Source: Paenibacillus sp. UBA6285
GTDB lineage: Bacteria > Bacillota > Bacilli > Paenibacillales > Paenibacillaceae
Assembly (NCBI GenBank): GCA_002438345.1
Contig: DJUJ01000158.1
Coordinates: 72,229 to 78,983, forward strand
Direction: 5' to 3'
Length of the DNA: 6,755 nt
In this document: positions 1 through 5,118 of the stretch, piece after piece
How the letters are laid out: each line of letters starts with the position of its first letter
Numbering within the stretch: the first letter of the stretch is position 1
Notes under the pieces: generated by a model
Told to the model about the DNA's origin: nothing
The model's database searches: none
Seen by the model: the letters and a program-made list of their open reading frames with translations, nothing else
Program-made: the position numbers and the translations under genes

Positions 1-26
1 ATACCAGAAATATAAGGACATGGCAA
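1..26 (-). promoter_or_regulatory. Possible sigma-A promoter cut by the left edge
   Basis: Reading on the minus strand just past the permease gene there is TTGCCA (26-21), a 17-nt spacer ending in TGG, then TAT at the window edge. This fits a -35 box and the first half of an extended -10 box for a gene lying to the left. The rest of the -10 is outside the window, so it is only a candidate. I see no terminator for the permease gene in positions 1-70. Confidence 0.25.
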
Positions 27-70
27 GCACTTTTTTTATACCACTTCAGCTATAGCATTAAAAGATAACT

Positions 71-799
71 TTACACTTTAACCTTCAATTTCTTCTTTAA
101 ACGGGTCGCGAACAGCTCCATCAGAACGGCTAGGAATAAAATGAAATACGTTATAGCCCCAATCTCTTTCACGTCGTAGTAAAAAGCACTAGCCATGAAC
201 ATATCATATCCAATACCGCCCGCTCCTGCCGCAGCACCCATGACTACAACTACAGCGAAGTTAATCTCCAGTCGCATAAAGGTCCAAGAAATCAAGTACG
301 TTATGGAAGAAGGAATAACCGCTTGGAAGACAATCTGCCACCAGCCCGCACCACTTGCTTTCAACGCCTCAATAACTCCGTTATCCAGCTCTTCAAATGA
401 TTCCGAATATGCTTTTACTAGATAGCTAATGGAATGAAAGGTCATACCGATGACAGCTGCAACACTACCCAGTCCAGCGGCAACGGCGAAGATAAGTACC
501 CATAGTACAGTAGGAACTGCGCGGATAAAAGCGACGACACTTCTTACGATAGTCGACAGCAGTGGGGAGGATAAATTACGCGATGCTAATAGTCCCAGAA
601 ACAAAGCGATCACAGCGCCAAACAACGTTGTTAGAAATGCAAGACCTAACGTAATCAACACCTGATATAACGCATGACTGAAATTGAAATGATTAATCGC
701 AGGTGAAAAGAACATAGTGCGAAGCGTCTGCAGTGTTGAATGAATAGCTGCTCCGAAGAAGTGAACCATCCGACATTCTCGTATGACAGTGCAGCTCAA
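71..799 (-). CDS. phnE: PhnE-type phosphonate ABC transporter permease, 5'-truncated
   Basis: This is an inner-membrane permease of the PhnCDE type, which imports phosphonates or related phosphorus compounds with the PhnC ATPase and a PhnD-like binding protein; neither partner is in the window. Counting from TTG at 799 (242 aa), there are hydrophobic segments at about 44-74, 84-112, 164-190 and 212-230, the EAA loop that contacts the ATPase (EALKASGAGWW from 144, ending AVIP at 160-163), and a family-typical ExN...GAGGIG stretch (178-197). The first ~12-14 codons do not look like PhnE: they overlap, in another frame, the start of a PHP-domain gene (759-806). The usual N-terminal residues, probably including the first membrane helix, are missing. 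The start is uncertain: TTG 799 lies 12 nt from the PHP ribosome binding site and ATG 769 has none. The family is clear, but function is doubtful. Confidence 0.8.
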   Translation of the reverse strand: MSCTVIRECRMVHFFGAAIHSTLQTLRTMFFSPAINHFNFSHALYQVLITLGLAFLTTLFGAVIALFLGLLASRNLSSPLLSTIVRSVVAFIRAVPTVLWVLIFAVAAGLGSVAAVIGMTFHSISYLVKAYSESFEELDNGVIEALKASGAGWWQIVFQAVIPSSITYLISWTFMRLEINFAVVVVMGAAAGAGGIGYDMFMASAFYYDVKEIGAITYFILFLAVLMELFATRLKKKLKVKV

Positions 800-806
800 C
801 TTTCAT
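693..806 (-). pseudogene. 5' remnant of a PHP-domain phosphoesterase gene
   Basis: ATG at 806 is preceded by AAGGAGG (818-812) at ideal spacing and opens a 37-codon frame beginning MKVELHCHTRMSDGSL. The HxH pair (residues 6 and 8) followed by SDGSL is the hallmark N-terminus of PHP-domain metal-dependent phosphoesterases, a family that occurs with phosphonate-use genes as cyclic ribose phosphate phosphodiesterases. After residue 16 or 17 (about 756-761) the similarity stops and the frame runs out at 693, while the PhnE protein takes over in a different frame. Most of the enzyme (normally over 200 residues with several more metal ligands) is absent. I infer a deletion that fused the head of this gene to the body of phnE. 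The 37-residue peptide may still be translated. Confidence 0.6.
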
Positions 807-811
807 AGCTT

Positions 812-818
812 CCTCCTT
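812..818 (-). promoter_or_regulatory. Strong ribosome binding site of the PHP gene remnant
   Basis: AAGGAGG on the minus strand lies 5 nt before ATG 806. It decides that translation here starts in the PHP frame and not in the PhnE frame, whose nearest possible starts (TTG 799, ATG 769) are poorly placed. Confidence 0.75.
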
Positions 819-874
819 CAATTTACTTCTTGAGCCCATTCTAACTTGATGCCAAGTAGCAAGGGTCATGGCAG

Positions 875-906
875 TGTAAGCGGAATGTTAAGAATTGTAA
901 TGTTTT
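875..906 (-). promoter_or_regulatory. Possible PhoP box ahead of the phosphonate genes
   Basis: On the minus strand ATTACA (901-896), TTAACA (891-886) and CTTACA (880-875) follow one another with 4- and 5-nt gaps, close to the TT(A/C/T)ACA repeats at ~11-bp spacing bound by PhoP in Bacillus-type bacteria. Pho control of phosphonate uptake is well established. A possible -10 (TAGAAT) is about 35 nt further on. The matches are imperfect and this is a candidate only. Confidence 0.3.
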
Positions 907-912
907 AGACAT

Positions 913-951
913 AAAAAAGAGCAAACTCAGTATGATGATCTGGGCTTGCTC
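913..951 (-). terminator. Rho-independent terminator of the methyltransferase gene
   Basis: The stem GAGCAA/TTGCTC (951-946 with 924-919) extends inward over CCCAG/CTGAG with one mismatch, giving about 11 pairs around a 9-nt loop. It is followed on the minus strand by six T residues (918-913). It lies 25 nt past the methyltransferase stop codon and separates it from the phosphonate remnant. Confidence 0.85.
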
Positions 952-975
952 TATTCTTCATTTATTACCAACCAA

Positions 976-1581
976 CTATTTTTTATATATGTAATCGATA
1001 AATCCTTGTCTTATCCATTCGCCTTCAAACTTTCTTTCCAATACTCGATCTTCTTTATATATTAATTGCATGTCCTCAAACATAGAATCTGCTTCATGAT
1101 AATCATAATAAGAGTGGATTACTAATTCATCATCTTCCATTTGTTCATACTGATGTCCTCCTAAATCAACTCCATCGCCAACTCGAAAATCCTTAAGAGT
1201 TAAAAAATTTACAAATAATAATCCACCAGTTTTTAGCACCCGTTTCAATTCATTTATTGCTTCTTTTACATCCTGTTTTCTCATATGAAAAATAGAGTTA
1301 TACGAATACACAAAACTCATCGACTCATCGCTTATTGCCAACTGTCTCATGTCACCCTGGTGTATGTTTAAATTCTGCCCTCTTTCTGCTGCGAACTGAT
1401 TAGCTCTGTTCATTTGTTCAACATTCATCTCTATTCCATATGTACTATATCCATAATTCGCGAACAAACTTAATGGAGGTGTATCCCCTCCTGCCCCACA
1501 ATCTAATATGGTTTTTTCCATACCACTTTCATTACATAATGCCAAAAATCTGTACAATGGTATTTGTTTGAAAAGTTCCAT
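976..1581 (-). CDS. Class I SAM-dependent methyltransferase
   Basis: The 201-residue protein has the Rossmann methyltransferase signature: motif I ILDCGAGGD (25-33), an acidic residue after beta-2 (E51, in YGIEMN), GDMRQL (76-81) for adenine contact, the post-II strand FVYSYNSIFHM (90-100), and the LKRVLKTGGLLFVNF segment (112-126) typical of small-molecule methyltransferases. It should be soluble and cytoplasmic. The acceptor cannot be told from sequence. ATG 1581 is chosen because AAAGGAG (1598-1592) lies 10 nt upstream. It is a single-gene unit: its own terminator follows (913-951) and a 122-nt GC-richer gap precedes it. Base composition is more AT-rich than the hydrolase and SLH genes on the right, as in the other genes of this block, which fits acquisition by transfer. 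The family is sure; substrate unknown. Confidence 0.88.
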   Translation of the reverse strand: MELFKQIPLYRFLALCNESGMEKTILDCGAGGDTPPLSLFANYGYSTYGIEMNVEQMNRANQFAAERGQNLNIHQGDMRQLAISDESMSFVYSYNSIFHMRKQDVKEAINELKRVLKTGGLLFVNFLTLKDFRVGDGVDLGGHQYEQMEDDELVIHSYYDYHEADSMFEDMQLIYKEDRVLERKFEGEWIRQGFIDYIYKK

Positions 1582-1703
1582 AGTTGTTTCGCTCCTTTAT
1601 GTTCGCTTTTTATGATTATGCGGATTTCGGGCTTAACAGGCTCTGGCGCGCGACGACGCAAGAATGTAATTTTTAACACCGTTAATACCTACCTCAAATC
1701 ACC
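1582..1703. other. GC-richer non-coding spacer, possible cassette boundary
   Basis: Apart from the methyltransferase ribosome binding site, this spacer has no reading frame. Its centre (1617-1667) is much GC-richer than the flanking genes and contains, on the plus strand in order, GATTA, CGGATTT, CGGG, CTTAA and GGC, then a GCGCGCGACGACGC run. The same order of short motifs occurs in the inverted-repeat element at 2879-3038. The match is weak and gapped, so common origin is only suggested. Confidence 0.3.
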
Positions 1704-2129
1704 TTACTCATGGTTAAGATTCTTCTTGTAGTAAAAGTGCTTACTCCCAAGCGGAGCATCTTCGATAGTTGCAATTACTTTGTATCCATACTTCTTATAA
1801 AATTCGGGCGCTTGAAAACTGAATGTATCTAATTTGATAAAAGTACATTTCTTTGCTCTAGCAACTTTCTCTGCTTCTTCCAATAATTTTCTCCCGTATC
1901 CTTGACTACGGTAGTTATCATCTACCCATAGAATACCGATCTCCATCCAGTTCCAACATATCGCACTGTTAATACCAGCAATAATATCTCCTTTATCATC
2001 CTTCAAGCATAAATTTATCTCCTCATAAATGCCGTTTGGTACTTGTTTAGAGTTGAATTCAATAAGTTTTTTTCTAACGTATTCTGTTTCTTCATTTGTG
2101 CTATAAAGTATCTTAGGATTATTCGACAT
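1704..2129 (-). CDS. GNAT family N-acetyltransferase
   Basis: A 141-residue GNAT enzyme, expected to move the acetyl group from acetyl-CoA to an amine. Motif A is present as MEIGILWVDDNYRSQGYGRKLL (62-83) with the QGYGR pyrophosphate-binding loop, and motif B as FYKKYGYKVI (110-119), followed by the common C-terminal strand ending HFYYKKNL (131-138). The frame is open up to an ATG at 2159, but AGGAGG (2140-2135) lies inside that longer version and 5 nt before ATG 2129, so the start is set at 2129. The substrate is unknown; relatives include antibiotic, polyamine and protein acetyltransferases. It sits alone in the AT-rich accessory block with no obvious promoter or terminator. Confidence 0.87.
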   Translation of the reverse strand: MSNNPKILYSTNEETEYVRKKLIEFNSKQVPNGIYEEINLCLKDDKGDIIAGINSAICWNWMEIGILWVDDNYRSQGYGRKLLEEAEKVARAKKCTFIKLDTFSFQAPEFYKKYGYKVIATIEDAPLGSKHFYYKKNLNHE

Positions 2130-2134
2130 AAGTT

Positions 2135-2140
2135 CCTCCT
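2135..2140 (-). promoter_or_regulatory. Ribosome binding site fixing the GNAT start
   Basis: AGGAGG with 5 nt to ATG 2129. Because it falls within the longer open frame that begins at 2159, it argues that the first ten codons of that frame are not translated. Confidence 0.8.
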
Positions 2141-2214
2141 GATGTTTTTTTCTATACACTGCATCATTTCGACTAACCTTTCTGAGTAGTTAACCTTCTA
2201 TTCTATTTTCCGAA

Positions 2215-2529
2215 CTATTTAATTGTACTTTCAGGAGACTCATATGTCTTATTAGTGATCCAGACCTTATAGATAATTGATCCATCTAGATATTCCTCGT
2301 CGCAATGAACATCATGTCTATGCCCATGAATTGTGTTTGATCTTACTAGTTCAAATAATAATGCATATGCTAATTTTGAGTCTTTTGTTTTATAACCATC
2401 AAAAAAGTAACCTATCTCATTATAAGCGCCACTAGAAACCCATTCTTGCGCCTCTCGAATCGTCTCAAACTGTATTTCTTCAACAAACCAGGATATTGAA
2501 TTTCCAGAATTTCGATCAGTCCGATTCAT
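2215..2529 (-). CDS. Hypothetical protein, 104 residues
   Basis: I do not recognise this protein. It is soluble in appearance, with no signal peptide or membrane segment. It is rich in aromatic and charged residues, with a histidine-dense stretch IHGHRHDVHCDEEY near residues 67-80 and a C-terminal segment SIIYKVWITNKTY that looks like a beta-hairpin. The mixed alpha/beta pattern and small size resemble the single-gene immunity-like proteins common in such accessory blocks, but nothing specific supports that. ATG 2529 is preceded by AGAAGGGA (2548-2541) at about 11 nt. It follows the 63-residue membrane protein gene after a 77-nt gap on the same strand and could be co-transcribed with it. Confidence 0.65.
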   Translation of the reverse strand: MNRTDRNSGNSISWFVEEIQFETIREAQEWVSSGAYNEIGYFFDGYKTKDSKLAYALLFELVRSNTIHGHRHDVHCDEEYLDGSIIYKVWITNKTYESPESTIK

Positions 2530-2606
2530 CTATTAATCAATCCCTTCTGGTTTTAAGATTAAATGAATTCATGATTTTCTTAATAGCAATAACCACACAT
2601 AGTCTC

Positions 2607-2798
2607 TCAAACTTTCTTATCAATTATATGTTTGTTGTTCTTAATTTCTGTTCTAAGCATTCTAATCTCATCAATTAAAATATCCATTTTCTTTGACATA
2701 TTTGATCCATCAATTGCACTTCGAATTATTAATATAAACACAGAAAAACAAAACAATAACAGAAGAATTCCAGATATTATCAATAATATATTATCCAT
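2607..2798 (-). CDS. Small single-pass membrane protein, 63 residues
   Basis: Residues 4-26 form one strongly hydrophobic helix (ILLIISGILLLLFCFSVFILIIR), followed from about residue 35 by a charged amphipathic segment with heptad-like spacing of I, L and M, ending in lysines. The layout is a small inner-membrane anchor with a short cytoplasmic coiled coil, similar in plan to DUF4083-like small Bacillus proteins, though I cannot confirm family membership. ATG 2798 has GGGAG (2811-2807) 8 nt upstream, which supports it as real. Function unknown; a role as partner or regulator of another membrane protein is possible. The 275-nt gap before it contains the inverted-repeat element. Confidence 0.6.
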   Translation of the reverse strand: MDNILLIISGILLLLFCFSVFILIIRSAIDGSNMSKKMDILIDEIRMLRTEIKNNKHIIDKKV

Positions 2799-2878
2799 TA
2801 ATTACGCTCCCACAGATGTTTTTTATGATAGCTTTTTTGATTATGAATGTAATTCGTCTTGCTACGACAGGTGATTTC

Positions 2879-3038
2879 CGATAACATTTCCGCATTTACG
2901 AATCCGGGAAGCTTAAGGCACACCAGCGTTGGGTCGTATACTTAATCTCGCAAGGTTGTCTGCCTCCATAACTTCCTCGACTTTCCTTCTAACAGACCCA
3001 GGTCCGAATGGCCCGAAGCGTGAATACTATGTTATTCG
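2879..3038. repeat. ~160-nt element with imperfect terminal inverted repeats
   Basis: This non-coding, GC-richer segment is bounded by CGATAACAT...ATTTACGAATCCGGG (2879-2908) and CCCGAAGCGTGAATACTATGTTATTCG (3012-3038), which are imperfect inverses: the shared parts are ATAACAT/ATGTTAT, ATTYACG/CGTRAAT and CGGG/CCCG. Inside, TGGGTC (2930-2935) pairs with GACCCA (2995-3000), nested within the arms, so the segment can fold into one long interrupted hairpin. No long reading frame lies in it. It lies between the 63-residue protein gene and the probable immunity gene. It might be a cassette-boundary recombination site, a MITE-like remnant or a structured RNA. It does not match the integron attC core (GTTRRRY/RYYYAAC) at its ends. 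Confidence 0.45.
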
Positions 3039-3073
3039 ATGTTGACGACTTCATGAATCACATAAAAGATATT

Positions 3074-3535
3074 TTAATATTTTTTATGTCCTCTTATTAC
3101 TCCATCATGAAAGATCTCAATTACAAATTCATTTGGTCGATAAAACCATACATCCGGTGAGACAGCAGTTATATTACTTAAGTTCTCTAATGCAGATTCT
3201 AATGTGGTTTGTACTACTGGATCTTCGCCATGACTCCACAATACATACATCTCATTTGAGCTATCAATATATGTTTTGTTGTTTTCTATTACTTCTGCCG
3301 TTATTTCTATAAAATCATAATTTGACCATTCGATTCGACCATAAAATGTGATTTTATACTCTGCACTAAAGTCTTTATATATTTCCTTTGATTTCTCTGA
3401 ACTAAATATAATAGTCTGCTTTCCAAGAGTTTGTATGCATTCATCAAACAAAGAACTTGTTATAATCCTCCTATTCTTATTGTCTTGATGTTGTAATAGA
3501 TATTGAAGTCGATCCTTCCTATGTTTGGTATCCAT
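3074..3535 (-). CDS. Probable CDI-type toxin immunity protein, orphan
   Basis: A soluble 153-residue protein without signal peptide. The segments LFDECIQTLG (29-38), SAEYKITFYGRIEWSNYDF (57-75), MYVLWSHGEDPVVQTTLESALENL (96-119) and TAVSPDVWFY...FVIEIFHDGVIRG (123-150) resemble, from memory, a family annotated as CDI toxin immunity protein in Firmicutes and other bacteria, whose members bind and neutralise a cognate polymorphic toxin in the cytoplasm. ATG 3535 has GAGGAA (3546-3541) about 6 nt upstream. No toxin gene or toxin C-terminal fragment is visible on either side, so it would be an orphan protecting against toxins of neighbours. It is AT-rich like the rest of the block. The gene is nearly certain; the family call is moderate. 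Confidence 0.6.
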   Translation of the reverse strand: MDTKHRKDRLQYLLQHQDNKNRRIITSSLFDECIQTLGKQTIIFSSEKSKEIYKDFSAEYKITFYGRIEWSNYDFIEITAEVIENNKTYIDSSNEMYVLWSHGEDPVVQTTLESALENLSNITAVSPDVWFYRPNEFVIEIFHDGVIRGHKKY

Positions 3536-3771
3536 GAATTTTCCTCATTTCAAAATACCTATTTCGTCAATTTCCCATAACTCCAAACTACCCACTCACC
3601 TAATCATCCGTTCCTATACGGTCTAATAGTCTCTGGATATCACTGATGTATTTGATGCTGAAATGCGATTTCTCGAATGTCTTCTATTTTGCGTATACTT
3701 CAGTAAACATTCGCCTTTCTCACTCTATTTACCTTCCAAAATATAGAATATAATCACTTATAATTCAGATT
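3536..3771. other. AT-rich gap without a recognised gene
   Basis: Beyond the ribosome binding site of the gene at 3074-3535 I see no supported feature. A 27-codon stop-free run on the minus strand (3683-3600) has no start codon or ribosome binding site. A promoter for the immunity gene may lie here, but no box pair stands out. Confidence 0.4.
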
Positions 3772-3806
3772 AAAAAAAGACAAATCACTCATTAAAGTGA
3801 TCTGCC
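3772..3806 (-). terminator. Second rho-independent terminator after the tRNA pair
   Basis: On the minus strand GGCAGATCACT (3806-3796) pairs with AGTGATTTGTC (3789-3779) through 11 pairs, two of them G-U, around a 6-nt loop. It is followed by seven T residues (3778-3772). It lies about 60 nt past the first terminator of the tRNA unit and may be a back-up or end a short transcript of its own. Confidence 0.75.
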
Positions 3807-3868
3807 CCGGGTACTTCCTCAATTCCATATAAATCGCATCTAGCCATCGCGAAATAATTTTATACAAC

Positions 3869-3898
3869 AAAAAAAGAGCCCCCATAATGGAAGCTCTT
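3869..3898 (-). terminator. Rho-independent terminator of the tRNA unit
   Basis: On the minus strand AAGAGCTTCC and GGGGGCTCTT form a 10-pair stem (two G-U pairs) around loop ATTAT, followed by seven T residues (3875-3869). It starts 17 nt past the discriminator base of tRNA-Ser. Confidence 0.9.
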
Positions 3899-3914
3899 CT
3901 CATGTAATTCAGAA

Positions 3915-4003
3915 CGGAGAGAGTGGGATTCGAACCCACGCACCGCTTACGCAGTCTAACCCCTTAGCAGAGGGTCCCCTTATAGCCACTTGGGTATCTC
4001 TCC
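3915..4003 (-). tRNA. tRNA-Ser (GCT anticodon)
   Basis: An 89-nt class II tRNA reading AGC/AGU serine codons. The acceptor arms GGAGAGA and TCTCTCC pair fully, with discriminator G at 3915. The anticodon arm ACCCT-CTGCTAA-GGGGT carries GCT; the long variable arm GACTGCGTAAGCGGT and the T arm GTGGG-TTCGAAT-CCCAC are intact. CCA is not encoded (the bases after G are TTC), so it is added after transcription. It follows tRNA-Asn after a 7-nt spacer in one transcript. Confidence 0.97.
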
Positions 4004-4010
4004 ATAAAAA

Positions 4011-4086
4011 TGGCTCCCCGAACAGGACTCGAACCTGTGACAACTCGATTAACAGTCGAGTGCTCTACCAACTGAGCTATCAGGGA
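4011..4086 (-). tRNA. tRNA-Asn (GTT anticodon)
   Basis: A 76-nt tRNA with acceptor TCCCTGA/TCGGGGA, D arm GCTC-AGTTGGTA-GAGC, anticodon arm CTCGA-CTGTTAA-TCGAG with anticodon GTT, and T arm ACAGG-TTCGAGT-CCTGT. Discriminator G and the CCA tail are encoded, unlike in the tRNA-Ser that follows. It is the first gene of the two-tRNA unit. Confidence 0.98.
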
Positions 4087-4119
4087 ACATTAGAAGTAAA
4101 TTAGAAGTGAACATGAATT

Positions 4120-4148
4120 AATTTATCATGATTTCAAGGTCTAGTCAA
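4120..4148 (-). promoter_or_regulatory. Sigma-A promoter of the tRNA unit
   Basis: On the minus strand TTGACT (4148-4143), a 17-nt spacer, and TAAATT (4125-4120) preceded by TGA, which gives an extended -10. It lies about 34 nt before tRNA-Asn, as expected for a stable RNA promoter. Confidence 0.8.
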
Positions 4149-4216
4149 GCGGGTAAAATAATTTTTGTGATCGTTTTCAAATTTATGCTCTTACTCTGCC
4201 TCTAGCTAGATTTAAG

Positions 4217-4232
4217 AGGGGATTACTCCCCT
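4217..4232 (-). terminator. Probable terminator of the hydrolase gene
   Basis: The minus strand has AGGGGA-GTAA-TCCCCT, a 6-pair stem with a 4-nt loop, 7 nt past the hydrolase stop codon. The following CTTAAAT is only a poor T-run, so efficiency may be low. Confidence 0.45.
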
Positions 4233-4239
4233 ACTTAGT

Positions 4240-4992
4240 CTACACGTAACACCATTCCCCATCTTCCGGAAGCTGTACTCGATCCTGTAGCTCCTCCTTC
4301 TCCAAGTGAGCTTTTAACTTATCCCGGGTAACTAGGCAATGGTTGATGGCGTCCATGTGTACAGCGATCACCTTAGTAGAAGGAGCATATTCGCATAAGT
4401 CTACGACATTCTGTTCATTCATTGTAATGTGACCTCCGGTTACAAACTGCGCTCCACCAGCATTAACGATCGTCACCTCCGGTTTAAATGCATCAAGCGC
4501 CATCTTCACTTCACCACACCAAATCGTGTCACCCGCCAAATACAGAACAGGTTCTCCCTCCGCCTGAAATACAAACCCGGATACCTTTCCCATAAGCTTG
4601 CCAATCTCTCCAGTTCCATGCTGTCCACCGGTACGTGTTATAGTTACTCCATTAAACGTCAGAGAATCGCTAATTTTCGAAATGTGCTCAAACCCCTGCT
4701 TCGATAATTTATCCCCATCTCCTTCCTGACATAGTAGCGGTAGATCATTCGGCAGCAAGGAAATAGCAGCGGCATCCCAGTGATCCGGATGAAGATGCGT
4801 GACCAATATTACATTAGGACTCAGCCATTGTTCTACTGCTCCCGGCAAAGTAACTAGCGGATTGCGGCGGTCATTTTCAGTATTAATAATAGGCGGATTA
4901 GCCCCTTGCTCACTCAACATAGGATCAATTAAAAATGTAGTTCCACCATACTCCAGCCATAGAGTCGCGTTGCGAATATGCTGTATTTTCAT
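4240..4992 (-). CDS. UlaG-like metallo-beta-lactamase-fold hydrolase
   Basis: A 250-residue cytoplasmic metal-dependent hydrolase of the MBL fold. The metal-binding HxHxDH motif is at 66-71 (THLHPDHWD), further likely ligands are H125 in GGQHG, D155 in LAGDT and H212 in AVHMD, with a conserved H218 after it. The N-terminus (HIRNATLWLEYGGTTFLIDPML) is the typical UlaG/YtkL-type start. The family includes lactonases and phosphodiesterases; the substrate here is unknown. ATG 4992 is preceded by GAAGGG (5004-4999) at 6 nt. It is transcribed away from the Lrp-type gene at 5119, and the shared 126-bp region has a TATAAT (5039-5034) for this gene but only a weak -35, which suggests control by the neighbouring regulator. 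All catalytic residues are present. Confidence 0.88.
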   Translation of the reverse strand: MKIQHIRNATLWLEYGGTTFLIDPMLSEQGANPPIINTENDRRNPLVTLPGAVEQWLSPNVILVTHLHPDHWDAAAISLLPNDLPLLCQEGDGDKLSKQGFEHISKISDSLTFNGVTITRTGGQHGTGEIGKLMGKVSGFVFQAEGEPVLYLAGDTIWCGEVKMALDAFKPEVTIVNAGGAQFVTGGHITMNEQNVVDLCEYAPSTKVIAVHMDAINHCLVTRDKLKAHLEKEELQDRVQLPEDGEWCYV

Positions 4993-5024
4993 CGTAAGCC
5001 CTTCTTTCTTTCAGATATCTTCTG

Positions 5025-5040
5025 CTACAATTAATTATAG
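5025..5040. promoter_or_regulatory. Near-palindrome with overlapping divergent -10 boxes
   Basis: CTACAATTAATTATAG is palindromic at 7 of 8 position pairs. Its right half gives TATAAT on the minus strand (5039-5034, for the hydrolase) and its left half gives TACAAT on the plus strand (5026-5031, for the regulator). Both would-be -35 boxes are weak. This is a likely shared control point for the divergent pair. Confidence 0.4.
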
Positions 5041-5064
5041 AAGGACCTTGAAACAGAATACATT

Positions 5065-5084
5065 GAGATTGGAAAGAGATTGGA
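5065..5084. promoter_or_regulatory. Direct repeats, candidate Lrp-type operator
   Basis: The 9-nt sequence GAGATTGGA occurs twice (5065-5073 and 5076-5084) with an 11-bp period, one helical turn, between the divergent promoters and the regulator start. Lrp/AsnC proteins often bind phased repeats of this kind upstream of their own gene. Binding by the protein at 5119 is inferred. Confidence 0.4.
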
Positions 5085-5118
5085 CTGTTCTACTTTCACT
5101 CAGAAAGGATTTTAGATT

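Noticed and set aside
195..665. Plus-strand open frames opposite the permease gene
   Set aside because: Antisense shadows of phnE without ribosome binding sites or family features; the same holds for frames opposite the hydrolase, Lrp-type and SLH genes.
1605..1670. Integron attC site
   Set aside because: One GCTTAAC core-like heptamer exists, but no matching partner arm with GTTRRRY and no integrase gene nearby.
2130..2159. Longer GNAT start at 2159
   Set aside because: The AGGAGG ribosome binding site lies inside this extension and points to ATG 2129.
3060..3087. AT-rich inverted repeat over the stop codon of the immunity gene
   Set aside because: CATAAAA/TTTTATG pairing is all A-T and lacks a following T-run; likely chance in AT-rich DNA, not a good terminator.
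3600..3683. 27-codon stop-free run reading KTFEKSHFSIKYISDIQ...
   Set aside because: Looks faintly protein-like but has no start codon, no ribosome binding site and no family I recognise.
3785..3847. 20-codon frame between the two terminators (ATG 3847)
   Set aside because: No ribosome binding site, and its end lies inside a terminator stem; too short to support.
3754..3939. Open frame of 61 codons on the minus strand
   Set aside because: It starts inside tRNA-Ser and runs through two terminators; the GSNPTLS beginning is a usual product of reading a tRNA 3' end.
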